Source: Gammaproteobacteria bacterium Ga0077554 (GTDB lineage Bacteria > Pseudomonadota > Gammaproteobacteria > Ga0077554 > Ga007554). From it: DNA of 64,000 nucleotides. How positions within the stretch are numbered: position 1 is the first letter of the stretch; each line of letters starts with the position of its first letter. The notes under the pieces were generated by a model. That model had not been told where the DNA came from. It saw only the letters and a program-made list of their open reading frames with translations, and searched no databases. The position numbers and the translations under genes were made by a program. Location: contig LNFF01000035.1 of the NCBI GenBank assembly GCA_001464585.1, forward strand, positions 1 through 64,000, read 5' to 3'. Positions 27,076 through 36,193 of this stretch are shown in pieces.

Positions 27076-28269
27076 TCAGGCGGACAAAATAAGCGTACGC
27101 GTATCGGCACGGACAGTGCGGCTGGGCAGTGCGCTGACCAGGCGTTGCATTACGCGCTCCGCCGTCAGTCGATACGCGGTCAACTTACCACCATACACGG
27201 TGAGCAACCGGGGACACTCCAGCCTGTCCACATGCAAAATAGTTTCACGGGGACGGGAAAACGCCTTGCCCTCGCCCACCGGCAGCACCCGCAATCCGGC
27301 AAAGGCCGATAAAATCACGGGCTGATTACGATAGGCCGGAAAGTAATGCGCAAGGGTTTGCATGAGATAGTCATGCTCCTGTTTTTGTGGCAGGGGCAGC
27401 AGCGGCACCGCAGGGTCATCTTTGTATACCGTTTCAGTGGTGCCGACCAAGGTATTACCCTGCCACGGCATGACGAACACAGCGCGCTGGTCTTGTGGCG
27501 CTTCCACATAGTAGATGCCATGGGTAATATTACCCGCTACCACCAGATGAGTACCTTGCACCAGATCAACCGCAAGCTGTGCTGGCGCGGGTGTAATATG
27601 GCCTAGCACACGATTAACCCACGGCCCCGCCGCGTTGACCAGCACCTTTGTCTCGCAGGTGTGGGTTTGGCCGTTATGCTGATAGGTGACGCTACAACTG
27701 TCCTCATGCAGTTGCGCGCCAGTGAACGTGGCTGGCATGTGCAAGTGCGCGCCCAAGGTTTGCGCCGAACGCATCACTGCACGGGTCAGTGCAGCATCAT
27801 CGGTCTGCCCGTCCCAGTATTGAAACACCGCTTCAAGATCATCGGTTGCCAAACCATCGAGATTGTCCCATTCGCGGCGGGGCACACGGCGAAAACGTGT
27901 CGCCTTGTTCATCATGGATGATGGGCCACCCAGTAGCGCATACAGACTCAACCCCACACGCAATTGTGCAGGACGACGCGTAGTATTGCTGTAAATCGGG
28001 ATATAAAAAGGTTGCAACTGAATCAGATCAGGAGCAAGGTTGAGGAGCAGCTCACGTTCGTGCAGGCACTCACGCACCAAGGCCATCTGTCCGCTTTCCA
28101 GATAACGTAAACCACCATGAATCAGCTTGCTGGAGCGGCTGGAAGTACCGTGGGCCAGACTGTGTTGCTCAAGCACCAGCACTGAAAAACCACCCGCTGC
28201 TGCTGCCTGCGCAATGCCGGCGCCATGGATACCACCGCCGATAACAACTAGATCATAATGGTTTGTCAT
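27076..28269 (-). CDS. glpD: FAD-dependent glycerol-3-phosphate dehydrogenase, short GlpD type
   Basis: 397 residues from ATG 28269; the longer frame to 28359 would lie deep inside the upstream gene. The N-terminus YDLVVIGGGIHGAGIAQAAA is the FAD Rossmann motif. GTSSRSSKLIHGGLRYLESG is the GlpD signature, and VNAAGPWVNRV and GTHLVVAGNI follow. It oxidises sn-glycerol 3-phosphate to DHAP and passes electrons to quinone at the inner membrane. The protein stops soon after the oxidoreductase fold and lacks the C-terminal helical domain of the roughly 500-residue E. coli GlpD. It overlaps the GDPD gene by 17 nt, so the two are translationally coupled. Confidence 0.85.
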   Translation of the reverse strand: MTNHYDLVVIGGGIHGAGIAQAAAAGGFSVLVLEQHSLAHGTSSRSSKLIHGGLRYLESGQMALVRECLHERELLLNLAPDLIQLQPFYIPIYSNTTRRPAQLRVGLSLYALLGGPSSMMNKATRFRRVPRREWDNLDGLATDDLEAVFQYWDGQTDDAALTRAVMRSAQTLGAHLHMPATFTGAQLHEDSCSVTYQHNGQTHTCETKVLVNAAGPWVNRVLGHITPAPAQLAVDLVQGTHLVVAGNITHGIYYVEAPQDQRAVFVMPWQGNTLVGTTETVYKDDPAVPLLPLPQKQEHDYLMQTLAHYFPAYRNQPVILSAFAGLRVLPVGEGKAFSRPRETILHVDRLECPRLLTVYGGKLTAYRLTAERVMQRLVSALPSRTVRADTRTLILSA

Positions 28270-29044
28270 GCGCGACAGGTTGTCCAAAACTCCCCTGCCT
28301 GAGCGATAATGGGCGCAACAGTGGATAACGCAGCATTTCACCAATGGACATGGTTTCAATCAGGCTCGCGCCGCGTGCCGCCAGCAGTAAAGCAATTTCA
28401 GGGTTGGTCACTTCGTAAAGCGCCCATTGCCACGGGCCAATCCACAATACGTCGTCAGCCGGTATTTTCTTGTAATTGCAAAAAAGATAATTTGGCGCCA
28501 ATGCGGTGGCTGCACTTCGCGTGGCCGCATCCCACTGGCGCATCACCCAACCCACCTGCACCGGTTGCATGGCCCGCGCACAGCGCACTGCAAGCCGTTC
28601 AAACGAAATCAGCACACACTGATCAAGTGCCGGACCCAATACTTTTAATATCGCCTTCACCACATTTTCAATGCCAAACGCCTTGAGACTTTCTTCTTTC
28701 ATTTCGACAAACGCAGTGGCCTGCGGCCATTTTTTCAGCAAGGCCACTACATCAGCCAGCGTGGGAATAGTAACATCGGTAAATTTATCACCTAAGCGAG
28801 CGGTCTCGTTGACGTAAATACCCGCAAGCTGCGCTGCCGTCATGGACAACAAATGTTGATCAACCCCGGCGGTGCGCTGCAACGTTGCATCGTGACACAC
28901 CACCGGCACTCCATCTGCCGTTAATTGCACATCAAACTCAATATAACAAGCACCCGCCTGCAAGGCCGCTTCAAGCGCCACCAGAGTATTTTCAGGGTAA
29001 TGTTTGGCATAGCCGCGATGGGCTATCAGGTGTGGTATTTTCAT
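28253..29044 (-). CDS. ugpQ: Glycerophosphodiester phosphodiesterase
   Basis: 263 residues, cytoplasmic (no signal peptide), as UgpQ. It opens with PHLIAHRGYAKHYPENTLVA, carrying the catalytic HRG and the PEN motif, then YIEFDVQLTADGVPVVCHD with the metal-binding Glu/Asp and second His. FVEMKEES is the later acidic motif. It hydrolyses glycerophosphodiesters to sn-glycerol 3-phosphate plus alcohol. The following coupled gene oxidises that product, so the pair forms a short route from phospholipid breakdown products to DHAP. Confidence 0.9.
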   Translation of the reverse strand: MKIPHLIAHRGYAKHYPENTLVALEAALQAGACYIEFDVQLTADGVPVVCHDATLQRTAGVDQHLLSMTAAQLAGIYVNETARLGDKFTDVTIPTLADVVALLKKWPQATAFVEMKEESLKAFGIENVVKAILKVLGPALDQCVLISFERLAVRCARAMQPVQVGWVMRQWDAATRSAATALAPNYLFCNYKKIPADDVLWIGPWQWALYEVTNPEIALLLAARGASLIETMSIGEMLRYPLLRPLSLRQGSFGQPVAHDKPL

Positions 29045-29290
29045 TCAGATAGAATCACTGTTTTTGTTGTGGATCGCCATGCCCAAGGCATTGCTGAAAA
29101 GCATAACAAGATCAAATGAATAATACAATGCAGGGGAGAATCTGCGGAAGATAAAACTAGAGGCTCAGGATATTCCAAAAAACGGGCAGACTGCATAGAT
29201 AACTTTATCTCTCTGCGAGCTGCCCGTAACAACGGTTACGGGGACTATGCGGACAAAGTTCTGCTTGAGATTTTGCGCAATACGGAGTGT

Positions 29291-30259
29291 TTATTTACGC
29301 TTTCTGCTGGCGGGTTTAAATTTGGTGCTTGAGCGTTTGCCGGATTTTTCTTTTTCATCGCGCGTGGACGCGGTGGATCCGGTTGATCGGGCGCCGCGTG
29401 GTAACGATTTGACGGCCTTTTCGGTTGGTTCATCGGGCATCGGTTCTGGGGCTATTCCGGCAGCGCGCAACAAGGTATCCATGTCACGCTCATCGAGTTC
29501 TTCCATTTGCCCCCGCCGCAAGCCTTTACGCAGCGTGATCGGCCCGTAGCGCACGCGCATCAAACGACTTATTTTTACGCCCTGACTTTCCCACAGGCGG
29601 CGCACTTCGCGGTTGCGTCCTTCCTTAAGTATCACATGAAACCAGTGATTGATACCCTCGCCGCCGGCGTCGATAATCGCATCGAAATTAGCCATGCCAT
29701 CATCCAGCATCACGCCCCGCTTGAGACGTTCCAGCATGGCGTCATCGACCTTGCCAAGAATACGCACGGCGTATTCACGCTCTATTTCGGTGGAAGGATG
29801 CATCAATTTATTGGCCAGCTCGCCGTCAGTCGTTAATAACAGCAGACCGGCCGTGTTGAAATCCAGGCGGCCTACTGTTATCCAGCGCGCGTTACGCAGC
29901 TTGGGCAGTTTGTCAAAAATAGTGAGGCGGCCTTCCGGGTCAGAGCGCGTACACACCTCACCTTCGGGTTTGTAATACACCAACACTTGGCGCTTAGGTG
30001 TCTCCAAACGGTAGCTTTGCAGTGCGCGGCCATCAATGGCGATATTATCTTGCGCCGTGACTCGATCACCGAGTTTGGCAGGCAGGTTATTAACCGTAAT
30101 GCGTCCATCCGTGATCCACTCTTCAATTTGGCGGCGTGAGCCGTGGCCGGCATTGGCCAATACTTTTTGCAGTCTCTCTGCCCCTGCTTGCGCGCCTGCT
30201 GCAGGCCCGCGATTTGGGGACGGCTGCTCGCTGCGCTTTGAAAACGGCTTCTTAACCAT
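29291..30259 (-). CDS. rluB: 23S rRNA pseudouridine synthase B (pseudouridine 2605)
   Basis: 322 residues from ATG 30259; a longer frame to 30295 would extend further into scpB. An S4 RNA-binding domain (ERLQKVLANAGHGSRRQIEE) is followed by the RsuA/RluB-type catalytic domain with VGRLDFNTAGLLLLTTDG, which holds the catalytic Asp, and the late motifs EGRNREVRRLW and RVRYGPITL. The tail is rich in Lys, Arg, Ser and Pro, as usual for RluB. The start overlaps the scpB stop by 8 nt (ATGGTTAA). Confidence 0.93.
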   Translation of the reverse strand: MVKKPFSKRSEQPSPNRGPAAGAQAGAERLQKVLANAGHGSRRQIEEWITDGRITVNNLPAKLGDRVTAQDNIAIDGRALQSYRLETPKRQVLVYYKPEGEVCTRSDPEGRLTIFDKLPKLRNARWITVGRLDFNTAGLLLLTTDGELANKLMHPSTEIEREYAVRILGKVDDAMLERLKRGVMLDDGMANFDAIIDAGGEGINHWFHVILKEGRNREVRRLWESQGVKISRLMRVRYGPITLRKGLRRGQMEELDERDMDTLLRAAGIAPEPMPDEPTEKAVKSLPRGARSTGSTASTRDEKEKSGKRSSTKFKPASRKRK

Positions 30260-30938
30260 GTGCGGATGCTTCGTTAGTATCAGCACCGGTATCATTAGTC
30301 ACGGGATAAAGTTGGACTATATTCGTATTGCCGGAATTATTATTATCGGGCATGGGGTTGATCTCTGATTGGTTCAAATGCATCTGTGTGGGTATGTCAT
30401 CAAGACTGCTGATCTCGGCCAGGGTGGGCAAATCGCCCAAGGCTTTCAGGCTGAAGAAATCCAGAAATTCGCGCGTCGTGCCATATAACGCAGGACGGCC
30501 CGGCACTTCGCGGTGACCCAGGACACGCACCCACTCACGCTCCTGTAAAGTTTTAATAATGTTTGAGCTCACTGCCACGCCGCGAATGTCTTCAATTTCG
30601 GCGCGTGTAATGGGCTGGCGATAAGCAATCAACGCCAGCGTTTCCAGTAGCGCGCGCGAGTAACGCGGCGCACGCTCTTCCCACAAGCGCGAAATCCACG
30701 GTGCCAACGCTTGCTTGACCTGAAAACGGTAGCCGCTGCTCACTTCTTTTAGCTCGATGCCGCGTGATTCGCATTCCTGCTGTAACGCAGCCAGCGCCTG
30801 GCGCAGTTCATCACGCGTAGGTGGCTCGTCTTCAATCGACTGCGCAATAAACAGCGCCGCTAACTGATCGACACTCAAAGGATGATCTGCCGCCAACAAT
30901 GCCGCCTCGATAATATTTTTAAGTTGTTGCGAATTCAT
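30252..30938 (-). CDS. scpB: Segregation and condensation protein B
   Basis: 228 residues. Two winged-helix domains: LKNIIEAALLAADHPLSVDQ to QALAPWISRL, then RYSRALLETLALIAYRQPIT through GVAVSSNIIKTLQEREWVRV and GRPALYGTTREFLDFFSL. ScpB with ScpA forms the kleisin complex that joins SMC/MksB to compact and segregate the chromosome. It overlaps scpA by 20 nt and rluB by 8 nt. The C-terminal 50 residues are low-complexity. Confidence 0.93.
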   Translation of the reverse strand: MNSQQLKNIIEAALLAADHPLSVDQLAALFIAQSIEDEPPTRDELRQALAALQQECESRGIELKEVSSGYRFQVKQALAPWISRLWEERAPRYSRALLETLALIAYRQPITRAEIEDIRGVAVSSNIIKTLQEREWVRVLGHREVPGRPALYGTTREFLDFFSLKALGDLPTLAEISSLDDIPTQMHLNQSEINPMPDNNNSGNTNIVQLYPVTNDTGADTNEASAHG

Positions 30939-31785
30939 CGCTCACTCCCTGTATAGATTGACGCGGAACTTTAACGTAGATCGGCGCAAATGCATCGGCT
31001 TGAATCAGTTCAAGTAATGACTCTTTAATTAACTCGAGCACAGCAAGCAAGGTGACCACCACCCCCTGACGCCCTTCTTCAACCGTAAACAGCGTGGTAA
31101 ATTCCGTAAAATTATCTGCGTTCACGACACCGAGAATATTCGACATACGTTCACGCACCGACAAGGCCTCGCGTTGCACATGATGATGTGAAAACATTTC
31201 AGCGCGCGTCAACACATCCTTGAGCGCCAGCAACACCTCATGCAGAGACACCTGAGGCGCCAACCGCATCACCTGGGTGTCTGGGCGTTCAGCCGACACC
31301 GTAAATATATCGCGCCCCAGTTGCGGCAAAGCTTCAACATCCGTGGCGGCGCGTTTATAGCGCTCATATTCCTGCAAGCGGCGTATTAATTCGGCGCGTG
31401 GATCGCCCTCTTCACCTTCCGCCACACCGGGTGGGCGCGGCAACAACATGCGCGACTTGATCTCCGCCAGCATCGCCGCCATCACCAGATATTCCGCCAC
31501 CAGCTCCAGTTGCAAACCCTTCATCAGATCAATGTAAAGCATATACTGACGGGTGATTTCAGCTACCGGAATATCGAGAATTTCAAGGTTCTGACGCTTG
31601 ATGAGATACAACAGCAAATCCAGCGGCCCTTCGAAGGTTTCAAGAAACACTTCAAGCGCATCCGGTGGAATGTACAAATCACGCGGCAACGTATTGAACG
31701 CTTCACCACGCACCAGCGCAAAGGGCGGGATGGCGTCTTGCGGAGGCGCTGATTCTTCATTAACTACATTAGCTGTGCTGTTCAT
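30919..31785 (-). CDS. scpA: Segregation and condensation protein A (kleisin)
   Basis: 288 residues. The N-terminal kleisin helix region has the signature EGPLDLLLYLIKRQNLEILD, then IPVAEITRQYMLYIDLMKGL and YLVMAAMLAEIKSRMLLPRP. The C-terminal winged helix closes with VVVTLLAVLELIKESLLELI. ScpA bridges the SMC heads. The first 35 residues are an unconserved Pro/Ala-rich extension. The order scpA-scpB-rluB downstream of trpS is typical for Gammaproteobacteria. Confidence 0.93.
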   Translation of the reverse strand: MNSTANVVNEESAPPQDAIPPFALVRGEAFNTLPRDLYIPPDALEVFLETFEGPLDLLLYLIKRQNLEILDIPVAEITRQYMLYIDLMKGLQLELVAEYLVMAAMLAEIKSRMLLPRPPGVAEGEEGDPRAELIRRLQEYERYKRAATDVEALPQLGRDIFTVSAERPDTQVMRLAPQVSLHEVLLALKDVLTRAEMFSHHHVQREALSVRERMSNILGVVNADNFTEFTTLFTVEEGRQGVVVTLLAVLELIKESLLELIQADAFAPIYVKVPRQSIQGVSDEFATT

Positions 31786-31849
31786 GTGCGCGCTTTATAA
31801 AACATTTTATTCCAAATAATCCCACGTCAAGTAAGTGCAGAAACGAAAA

Positions 31850-31936
31850 GATCTCTCCCTGCGGTCGAGACAAGGATTTCTCCCTGCGGTCGAAATGACA
31901 GGGGGTTTGTCATCCCGAACGCAGTGAGGGATCTTG
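31850..31936. repeat. Palindromic repeat family A copy between scpA and the toxin-antitoxin relic
   Basis: GATCTCTCCCTGCGGTCGAG at the left, a second internal TCTCCCTGCGGTCGAAATGA copy, and the opposing TGTCATCCCGAACGCAGTGA arm. It is a composite of two left arms and one right arm of the 235-312 family. Confidence 0.65.
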
Positions 31937-32016
31937 GATTTGAGCGACCCTTCATGATAAAACGCCACCTGCCAGTACATTTTGGGAAAGATGTGTAACA
32001 CTGCTGAAACGGCTTG

Positions 32017-32091
32017 TCAGGCCTGTAAATCATGGAAGATACCTGCCGATGTCCAGCGGTGCGCTTCCTCAGTCCATCTTATTTCTACCAT
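32017..32091 (-). pseudogene. RelE/ParE-type toxin remnant (24 codons)
   Basis: The start ATG at 32091 overlaps the end of the antitoxin frame. The first residues MVEIRWTEEAHRW match the beginning of RelE/ParE toxins, but the frame reaches a TGA after 24 codons. The sequence beyond (to about 31940) has no clear toxin continuation, so the rest has been deleted or frameshifted. Confidence 0.55.
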
Positions 32092-32264
32092 GTGCGAATT
32101 CGGCGATCCATTTCTTCATTGGACACTACACGCCCGCCCCGAGAATCAGAAAGCCCTCGACCAATCATCTTTTCAAAGGCCAATTCCCGCATGATTTCTT
32201 CATACGTCGCATCTTCCAGTTGAGATTGTATAACCTCAGTCATTTTTTCTTTAGCGTTCGACAT
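32085..32264 (-). CDS. Small antitoxin of a RelE/ParE-type toxin-antitoxin pair
   Basis: 59 residues from ATG 32264 with GGGAGTG upstream. The sequence (MSNAKEKMTEVIQSQLEDAT, then YEEIMRELAFEKMIGRGLSD and GRVVSNEEMDRRIRTW) resembles short antitoxins that precede RelE/ParE toxins; the terminal SNEEMxRRIRxW motif is characteristic. It overlaps the toxin start by 7 nt. The partner is truncated, so this is an orphan antitoxin. It lies 35 nt upstream of the trpS stop side, between trpS and scpA, interrupting a normally tight operon. Confidence 0.65.
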   Translation of the reverse strand: MSNAKEKMTEVIQSQLEDATYEEIMRELAFEKMIGRGLSDSRGGRVVSNEEMDRRIRTW

Positions 32265-32298
32265 ATCACACTCCCGTTAATCAGCTAATGCCAGATCA

Positions 32299-33519
32299 TC
32301 AAGAAAAATAATTCAACCCCATCACCTGACGCACTTCCGTCAGTGTCTCGCGCGCCACAGCACGCGCCACCTCGGCGCCTTCTAATACAATCTTGCGCAC
32401 TGCATCCGGGTTAGCCACAAACTCCGCTGCCCGTTCACGCATCGGCGCTTGCTCCACCAGCACCGCATCAATCACTGGCTGCTTGCACTCAATGCAGCCG
32501 ATGCCTGCGGAACGGCAACCCTGTTGCACCCACTGCTTCACGTCATCGCTGGAATAAACTTCATGCAACTGCCACACCGGACATTTATCGGGGTTGCCCG
32601 CATCCGTGCGGCGCACGCGCGCCGGGTCGGTCGGCATGGTGCGCAGCTTACGTTCCACTGCGGCCGGGTCTTCGCGCAAGCTAATGGTGTTGCCATACGA
32701 CTTTGACATTTTCTGGCCGTCCAACCCCGGCATTTTTGAGGCGGGTGTCAGCAGCGCCTGTGGCTCAGGCAAAATAATCCGGCCACCGCCTTCCAGATAA
32801 CCCAGCAACCGCTCACGGTCCATCAGGCTAAGATTTTGCTGCTCTTCAAGCAAAGTACGCGCTACCACCAACGCTTCGTGATCACCCTGCTCTTGATATT
32901 GCTTGCGCAGAGCCTGATAGAGCTTGGCATTTTTGCCGCCCATTTTTTTTGCGGCGGCTTCAGCGCGTTCGGCAAAGTCTTTTTCACGTCCGTAAAGGTG
33001 ATTAAAGCGCCGCGCGATTTCACGCGTCAGCTCAATATGCGGCACCTGGTCTTCACCCACCGGCACCAGACTCGCTTTGTAAATCAACACATCGGCGCTT
33101 TGCAGCAGCGGGTAGCCGAGAAAACCGTAGGTGGACAAATCTTTTTCGCGGAGTTTTTCCTGCTGATCTTTGTAAGTCGGTACGCGCTCCAGCCAGCCCA
33201 GCGGCGTAATCATCGACAACAACAAATGCAGTTCAGCGTGTTCCGGTACGTGCGATTGAATAAACAGCGTAGCCGAGGCCGGATCCACCCCAGTTGCCAG
33301 CCAGTCAATCACCATATCCCACACGCTGTTGGCGATGATGTCGGGATTTTCATATTCGGTGGTCAGCGCATGCCAGTCCGCAACAAAGAAAAAACATTGA
33401 TATTCATGTTGCAGGCGTATCCAGTTTTTCAATACGCCATGATAATGGCCCAGATGCAGTTGGCCGCTGGAGCGCATGCCCGACAGCACGCGTGGTTTTG
33501 GGTTGGCTATGGAATTCAA
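32299..33519 (-). CDS. trpS: Tryptophanyl-tRNA synthetase
   Basis: 406 residues, the longer bacterial form. Class I motifs: GMRSSGQLHLGHYHGVLKNW with HLGH as the HIGH variant, and DGQKMSKSYGNTISL as KMSKS. VGEDQVPHIELTREIARRFN is the tryptophan-site region. It lies between the site-2 protease gene and the scpAB block. The insert around residues 185-235 (KKMGGKNAKLYQALRKQYQE) is seen in the long subgroup. Confidence 0.94.
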   Translation of the reverse strand: MNSIANPKPRVLSGMRSSGQLHLGHYHGVLKNWIRLQHEYQCFFFVADWHALTTEYENPDIIANSVWDMVIDWLATGVDPASATLFIQSHVPEHAELHLLLSMITPLGWLERVPTYKDQQEKLREKDLSTYGFLGYPLLQSADVLIYKASLVPVGEDQVPHIELTREIARRFNHLYGREKDFAERAEAAAKKMGGKNAKLYQALRKQYQEQGDHEALVVARTLLEEQQNLSLMDRERLLGYLEGGGRIILPEPQALLTPASKMPGLDGQKMSKSYGNTISLREDPAAVERKLRTMPTDPARVRRTDAGNPDKCPVWQLHEVYSSDDVKQWVQQGCRSAGIGCIECKQPVIDAVLVEQAPMRERAAEFVANPDAVRKIVLEGAEVARAVARETLTEVRQVMGLNYFS

Positions 33520-33534
33520 AGGTTTACCCTAAAA

Positions 33535-34188
33535 TTATAAACCAATCATGGAATACAAACCGGTCTGAACGATTTTTACAAATGGCGTCATGATATATCC
33601 CAGCGCGCCGCTGATCAGTAGCCCCAGCAAAATAAAGAAACCGAAAGGCTCAATACGGTTATAGGCGTGGGCGAGACGATCTGGCAAAAAACCTGCCAGC
33701 ACGCGCCCGCCATCGAGTGGCGGCAAAGGCAGCAGATTCAGCACCATCAACATCACGTTAATCGAAATGCCGGCGGCACCCATATACACCAGCGGACGCG
33801 ACAGCATGTCAAGCTGCCCTCCCAGCAACAAGCCCACCTTCATCAGCAGCGCCCACAGGATCGCCATCAGCAGATTAGCCATGGGACCGGCGAGCGCTAC
33901 GATAGCCATGTCGCGCTTGGGGTTACGCAGGTTTTCCCAAGCCACCGGCACGGGCTTGGCCCAGCCAAAAATAAAGCCGCCCATCATTAATAACAAACCC
34001 GGCACCAACAACGTACCTATCGGATCAATGTGCTTGACAGGGTTGAGTGTTAAGCGCCCGAGCATGAACGCTGTAGAGTCGCCAAAGCGGCGCGCCACCC
34101 AGCCATGGGCAACTTCATGTACGGTAATGGCGAATAAAACCGGCAGCGCCCATACCGCGATGAGCTGCATTGTATTAAGATTATCCAT
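33535..34188 (-). CDS. Site-2 protease family (M50B) membrane metalloprotease
   Basis: 217 residues with about five membrane segments. The zinc motif HEVAHGWVARRFGDSTAFML lies in the first helix, and the third ligand is in LLPLPPLDGGRVLAGFLPDR. It lacks PDZ domains, so it is the minimal YwhC/Rip-like type, not RseP. Substrates are unknown. It is consistently found next to trpS and the YciO/TsaC2 gene in Gammaproteobacteria. Confidence 0.88.
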   Translation of the reverse strand: MDNLNTMQLIAVWALPVLFAITVHEVAHGWVARRFGDSTAFMLGRLTLNPVKHIDPIGTLLVPGLLLMMGGFIFGWAKPVPVAWENLRNPKRDMAIVALAGPMANLLMAILWALLMKVGLLLGGQLDMLSRPLVYMGAAGISINVMLMVLNLLPLPPLDGGRVLAGFLPDRLAHAYNRIEPFGFFILLGLLISGALGYIMTPFVKIVQTGLYSMIGL

Positions 34189-34223
34189 CGGTGCAGTGTA
34201 ACCCTAAAAACGGCAAGTCCCCA

Positions 34224-34847
34224 TTATCCCACAAAAGGCCGCACATCACCCTTCCCTTCTCTGGCAATCACAGCCACGCCCTTGACAAAATCCACCACGG
34301 TGGTGGGCAAATTGCCGCAATAGCCACCATCCACCACCATGTCAACATGATGCTTAAGGCGCTCATAGATTTCGTGCGGATCAGTCATGGGATCTTCCTC
34401 TTGAGGGAGGCTCAGGGTTGTACTGACCAGCGGCTCGCCCAACGCCTCCAGAAGCGCCAGCACAATGGGGTGATTCGGCACGCGAATGCCGATGGTCTTG
34501 CGCTTGGGATGCTGCAAGCGTCGCGGAACTTCATGGGTCGCGGGTAGCACAAAAGTATAGGCGCCCGGCGTATTGGCCTTGAGCAGGCGAAACATCGCGT
34601 TATCGACAATCGCATAAGTAGCGATCTCCGACAGGTCACGGCATATCAGGGTCATATTGTGTTTATCGTCGAGCTGACGCAGGGCGCGAATCCGATCCAT
34701 GGCCGCTTTATTGCCGATCTGGCAACCCAGGGCATAACAGGAATCGGTGGGATAAACAATCACGCCGCCCGCACGTATCGCCTCCACCACCTGTTTGATC
34801 AGGCGCGGTTGCGGATTTTGCGGATGAATTTCTATTAAAGCGGACAT
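34224..34847 (-). CDS. yciO: L-threonylcarbamoyladenylate synthase-like protein (YciO/TsaC2)
   Basis: 207 residues of one YrdC domain: GGVIVYPTDSCYALGCQIGN, then IRALRQLDDKHNMTLICRDL, TPGAYTFVLPATHEVPRRL and KRKTIGIRVPNHPIVLALLE. YrdC/Sua5 proteins make threonylcarbamoyl-AMP for t6A in tRNA. The YciO subgroup is related, but its own activity in vivo is less certain. The following genes (M50, trpS, scpAB) run in the same direction. The yciB operon is divergent from it. Confidence 0.85.
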   Translation of the reverse strand: MSALIEIHPQNPQPRLIKQVVEAIRAGGVIVYPTDSCYALGCQIGNKAAMDRIRALRQLDDKHNMTLICRDLSEIATYAIVDNAMFRLLKANTPGAYTFVLPATHEVPRRLQHPKRKTIGIRVPNHPIVLALLEALGEPLVSTTLSLPQEEDPMTDPHEIYERLKHHVDMVVDGGYCGNLPTTVVDFVKGVAVIAREGKGDVRPFVG

Positions 34848-35029
34848 CGGATTCTGCCTGAAAAATGACTATGATAATTTATAAAAAAATAGTTTAAAGC
34901 AAAAATATAACTTTATAAGGGTTAGCGGAAATCATACTATCCCCGCAAAAGTCAGCTAAAATACCATAATCCTAAAAATGGTGCTTCAATCAATCCACAG
35001 GCATCAAGCAACCGGTCAGAAACGTATAC

Positions 35030-35590
35030 ATGAAGCTTTTATTTGATTTTCTACCGATTTTCCTGTTTTTTATTGTCTATAAAGTCTATGACATTTATAC
35101 CGCGACGCTGGTTGCGATTGTAGCGTCGTGCCTGCAAGTGGCATTTTTATGGCTGAAGCATCGCCGCGTAGAAAACATGCACATCATTACACTGGTGTTG
35201 ATTGTGGTGCTGGGCGGCGCGACTTTGATGTTCAAGGATGAAACCTTCATCAAGTGGAAGCCCACCGGGGTTAACTGGATGTTTGGCATTGCCTTTCTCG
35301 GCAGCCAGTTTATCGGCAAAAAAACCATTCTCGAACGCATGATGGGCGCCAATATCACCCTGCCCGCCGAAATCTGGACGCGCCTCAATGCTGCATGGGC
35401 GCTGTTTTTCATCGCACTGGGATTTATCAATTTGTATGTCGCCTATAACTACGACACCGATACCTGGGTGAACTTCAAATTGTTTGGCATGATGGGATTA
35501 ACGATTGCTTTTATTCTTGTACAGGCCGTTTATTTATCGCGGCATATCAAACATGAAGATGCCGTAGAAAACACCAAGGACAACCCGTGA
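35030..35590 (+). CDS. yciB: Septation/intermembrane protein YciB (IspZ)
   Basis: 186 residues, five transmembrane helices. It starts [20 protein letters not shown], the strongly conserved YciB opening, with [40 protein letters not shown] and [20 protein letters not shown]. YciB is an inner-membrane protein linked to envelope integrity and cell division. It starts a three-gene unit with yciI and bolA, joined by 1-nt overlaps. Confidence 0.92.
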   Translation: MKLLFDFLPIFLFFIVYKVYDIYTATLVAIVASCLQVAFLWLKHRRVENMHIITLVLIVVLGGATLMFKDETFIKWKPTGVNWMFGIAFLGSQFIGKKTILERMMGANITLPAEIWTRLNAAWALFFIALGFINLYVAYNYDTDTWVNFKLFGMMGLTIAFILVQAVYLSRHIKHEDAVENTKDNP

Positions 35591-35889
35591 TGTTATACGC
35601 CATTATCAGCCAGGATATTCCGGATAGCCTGGAACGCCGCCTGGCGGCGCGTCCCGCGCATCTGCAACGCCTGGAGGCACTGCGCGATGCCGGGCGCCTG
35701 GTGCTGGCCGGTCCACACCCCGCTATCGATAATGAGAATCCGGGGCCTGCCGGATTCAGTGGCAGCCTGGTGGTGGCTGAGTTTGGATCGCTGGCCGATG
35801 CCCAGGCGTGGGCAGATGCGGACCCTTTTGCCATGACGGGCGTCTACGAAAAAGTCACCGTCAAGCCATTTAAAAAGGTGCTGCCGTAA
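35590..35889 (+). CDS. yciI: YciI-family protein
   Basis: 99 residues from ATG 35590, overlapping the yciB stop by one base (TGATG). [40 protein letters not shown] and [20 protein letters not shown] are the YciI ferredoxin-like dimer fold with the conserved His/Asp pocket (RPAHLQR, DPF). A hydrolase or dehydrochlorinase-like function is suspected for the family but not established. Confidence 0.9.
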   Translation: MLYAIISQDIPDSLERRLAARPAHLQRLEALRDAGRLVLAGPHPAIDNENPGPAGFSGSLVVAEFGSLADAQAWADADPFAMTGVYEKVTVKPFKKVLP

Positions 35890-36176
35890 TGACTGATACT
35901 AATTCGCAACGCCTCGCCATGATCCGTGAGCGTCTCACCGTGGCGCTATCCCCGACACTACTCGACATCATCGACGACAGCCACAAACATGCTGGTCATG
36001 CCGGTGCGCGCGCGGGGGGCGGGCATTTTGTTGTCAAGATTGTGTCTGCCGCATTTATCGGCCAAGGGTTGCTACAACGGCACCGCCTGGTCTATGAAGC
36101 ATTGGGTGATGCCATGCATAAAGAAATACATGCGCTGAGTATTCAGGCGTATACGCCGCAGGAAATGCCGGTATAA
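35889..36176 (+). CDS. bolA: BolA-family protein
   Basis: 95 residues, overlapping the yciI stop (TAATG). The conserved core DDSHKHAGHAGARAGGGHF is followed by VKIVSAAFIGQGLLQRHRLV and LGDAMHKEIHALSIQAYTPQ. The invariant C-terminal His (EIHALS) can ligate an Fe-S cluster with monothiol glutaredoxin. The HAGH pattern and length place it with BolA rather than IbaG. It ends the yciB operon, and repeat/RAYT debris begins directly afterwards. Confidence 0.92.
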   Translation: MTDTNSQRLAMIRERLTVALSPTLLDIIDDSHKHAGHAGARAGGGHFVVKIVSAAFIGQGLLQRHRLVYEALGDAMHKEIHALSIQAYTPQEMPV

Positions 36177-36193
36177 CCCGATACTGCTCACTT

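Noticed and set aside
29223-29242. CCCGTAAC/GTTACGGG hairpin as a terminator of the GDPD upstream region
   Set aside because: A perfect 8-bp stem exists but no T-run follows on either strand; its role cannot be supported.
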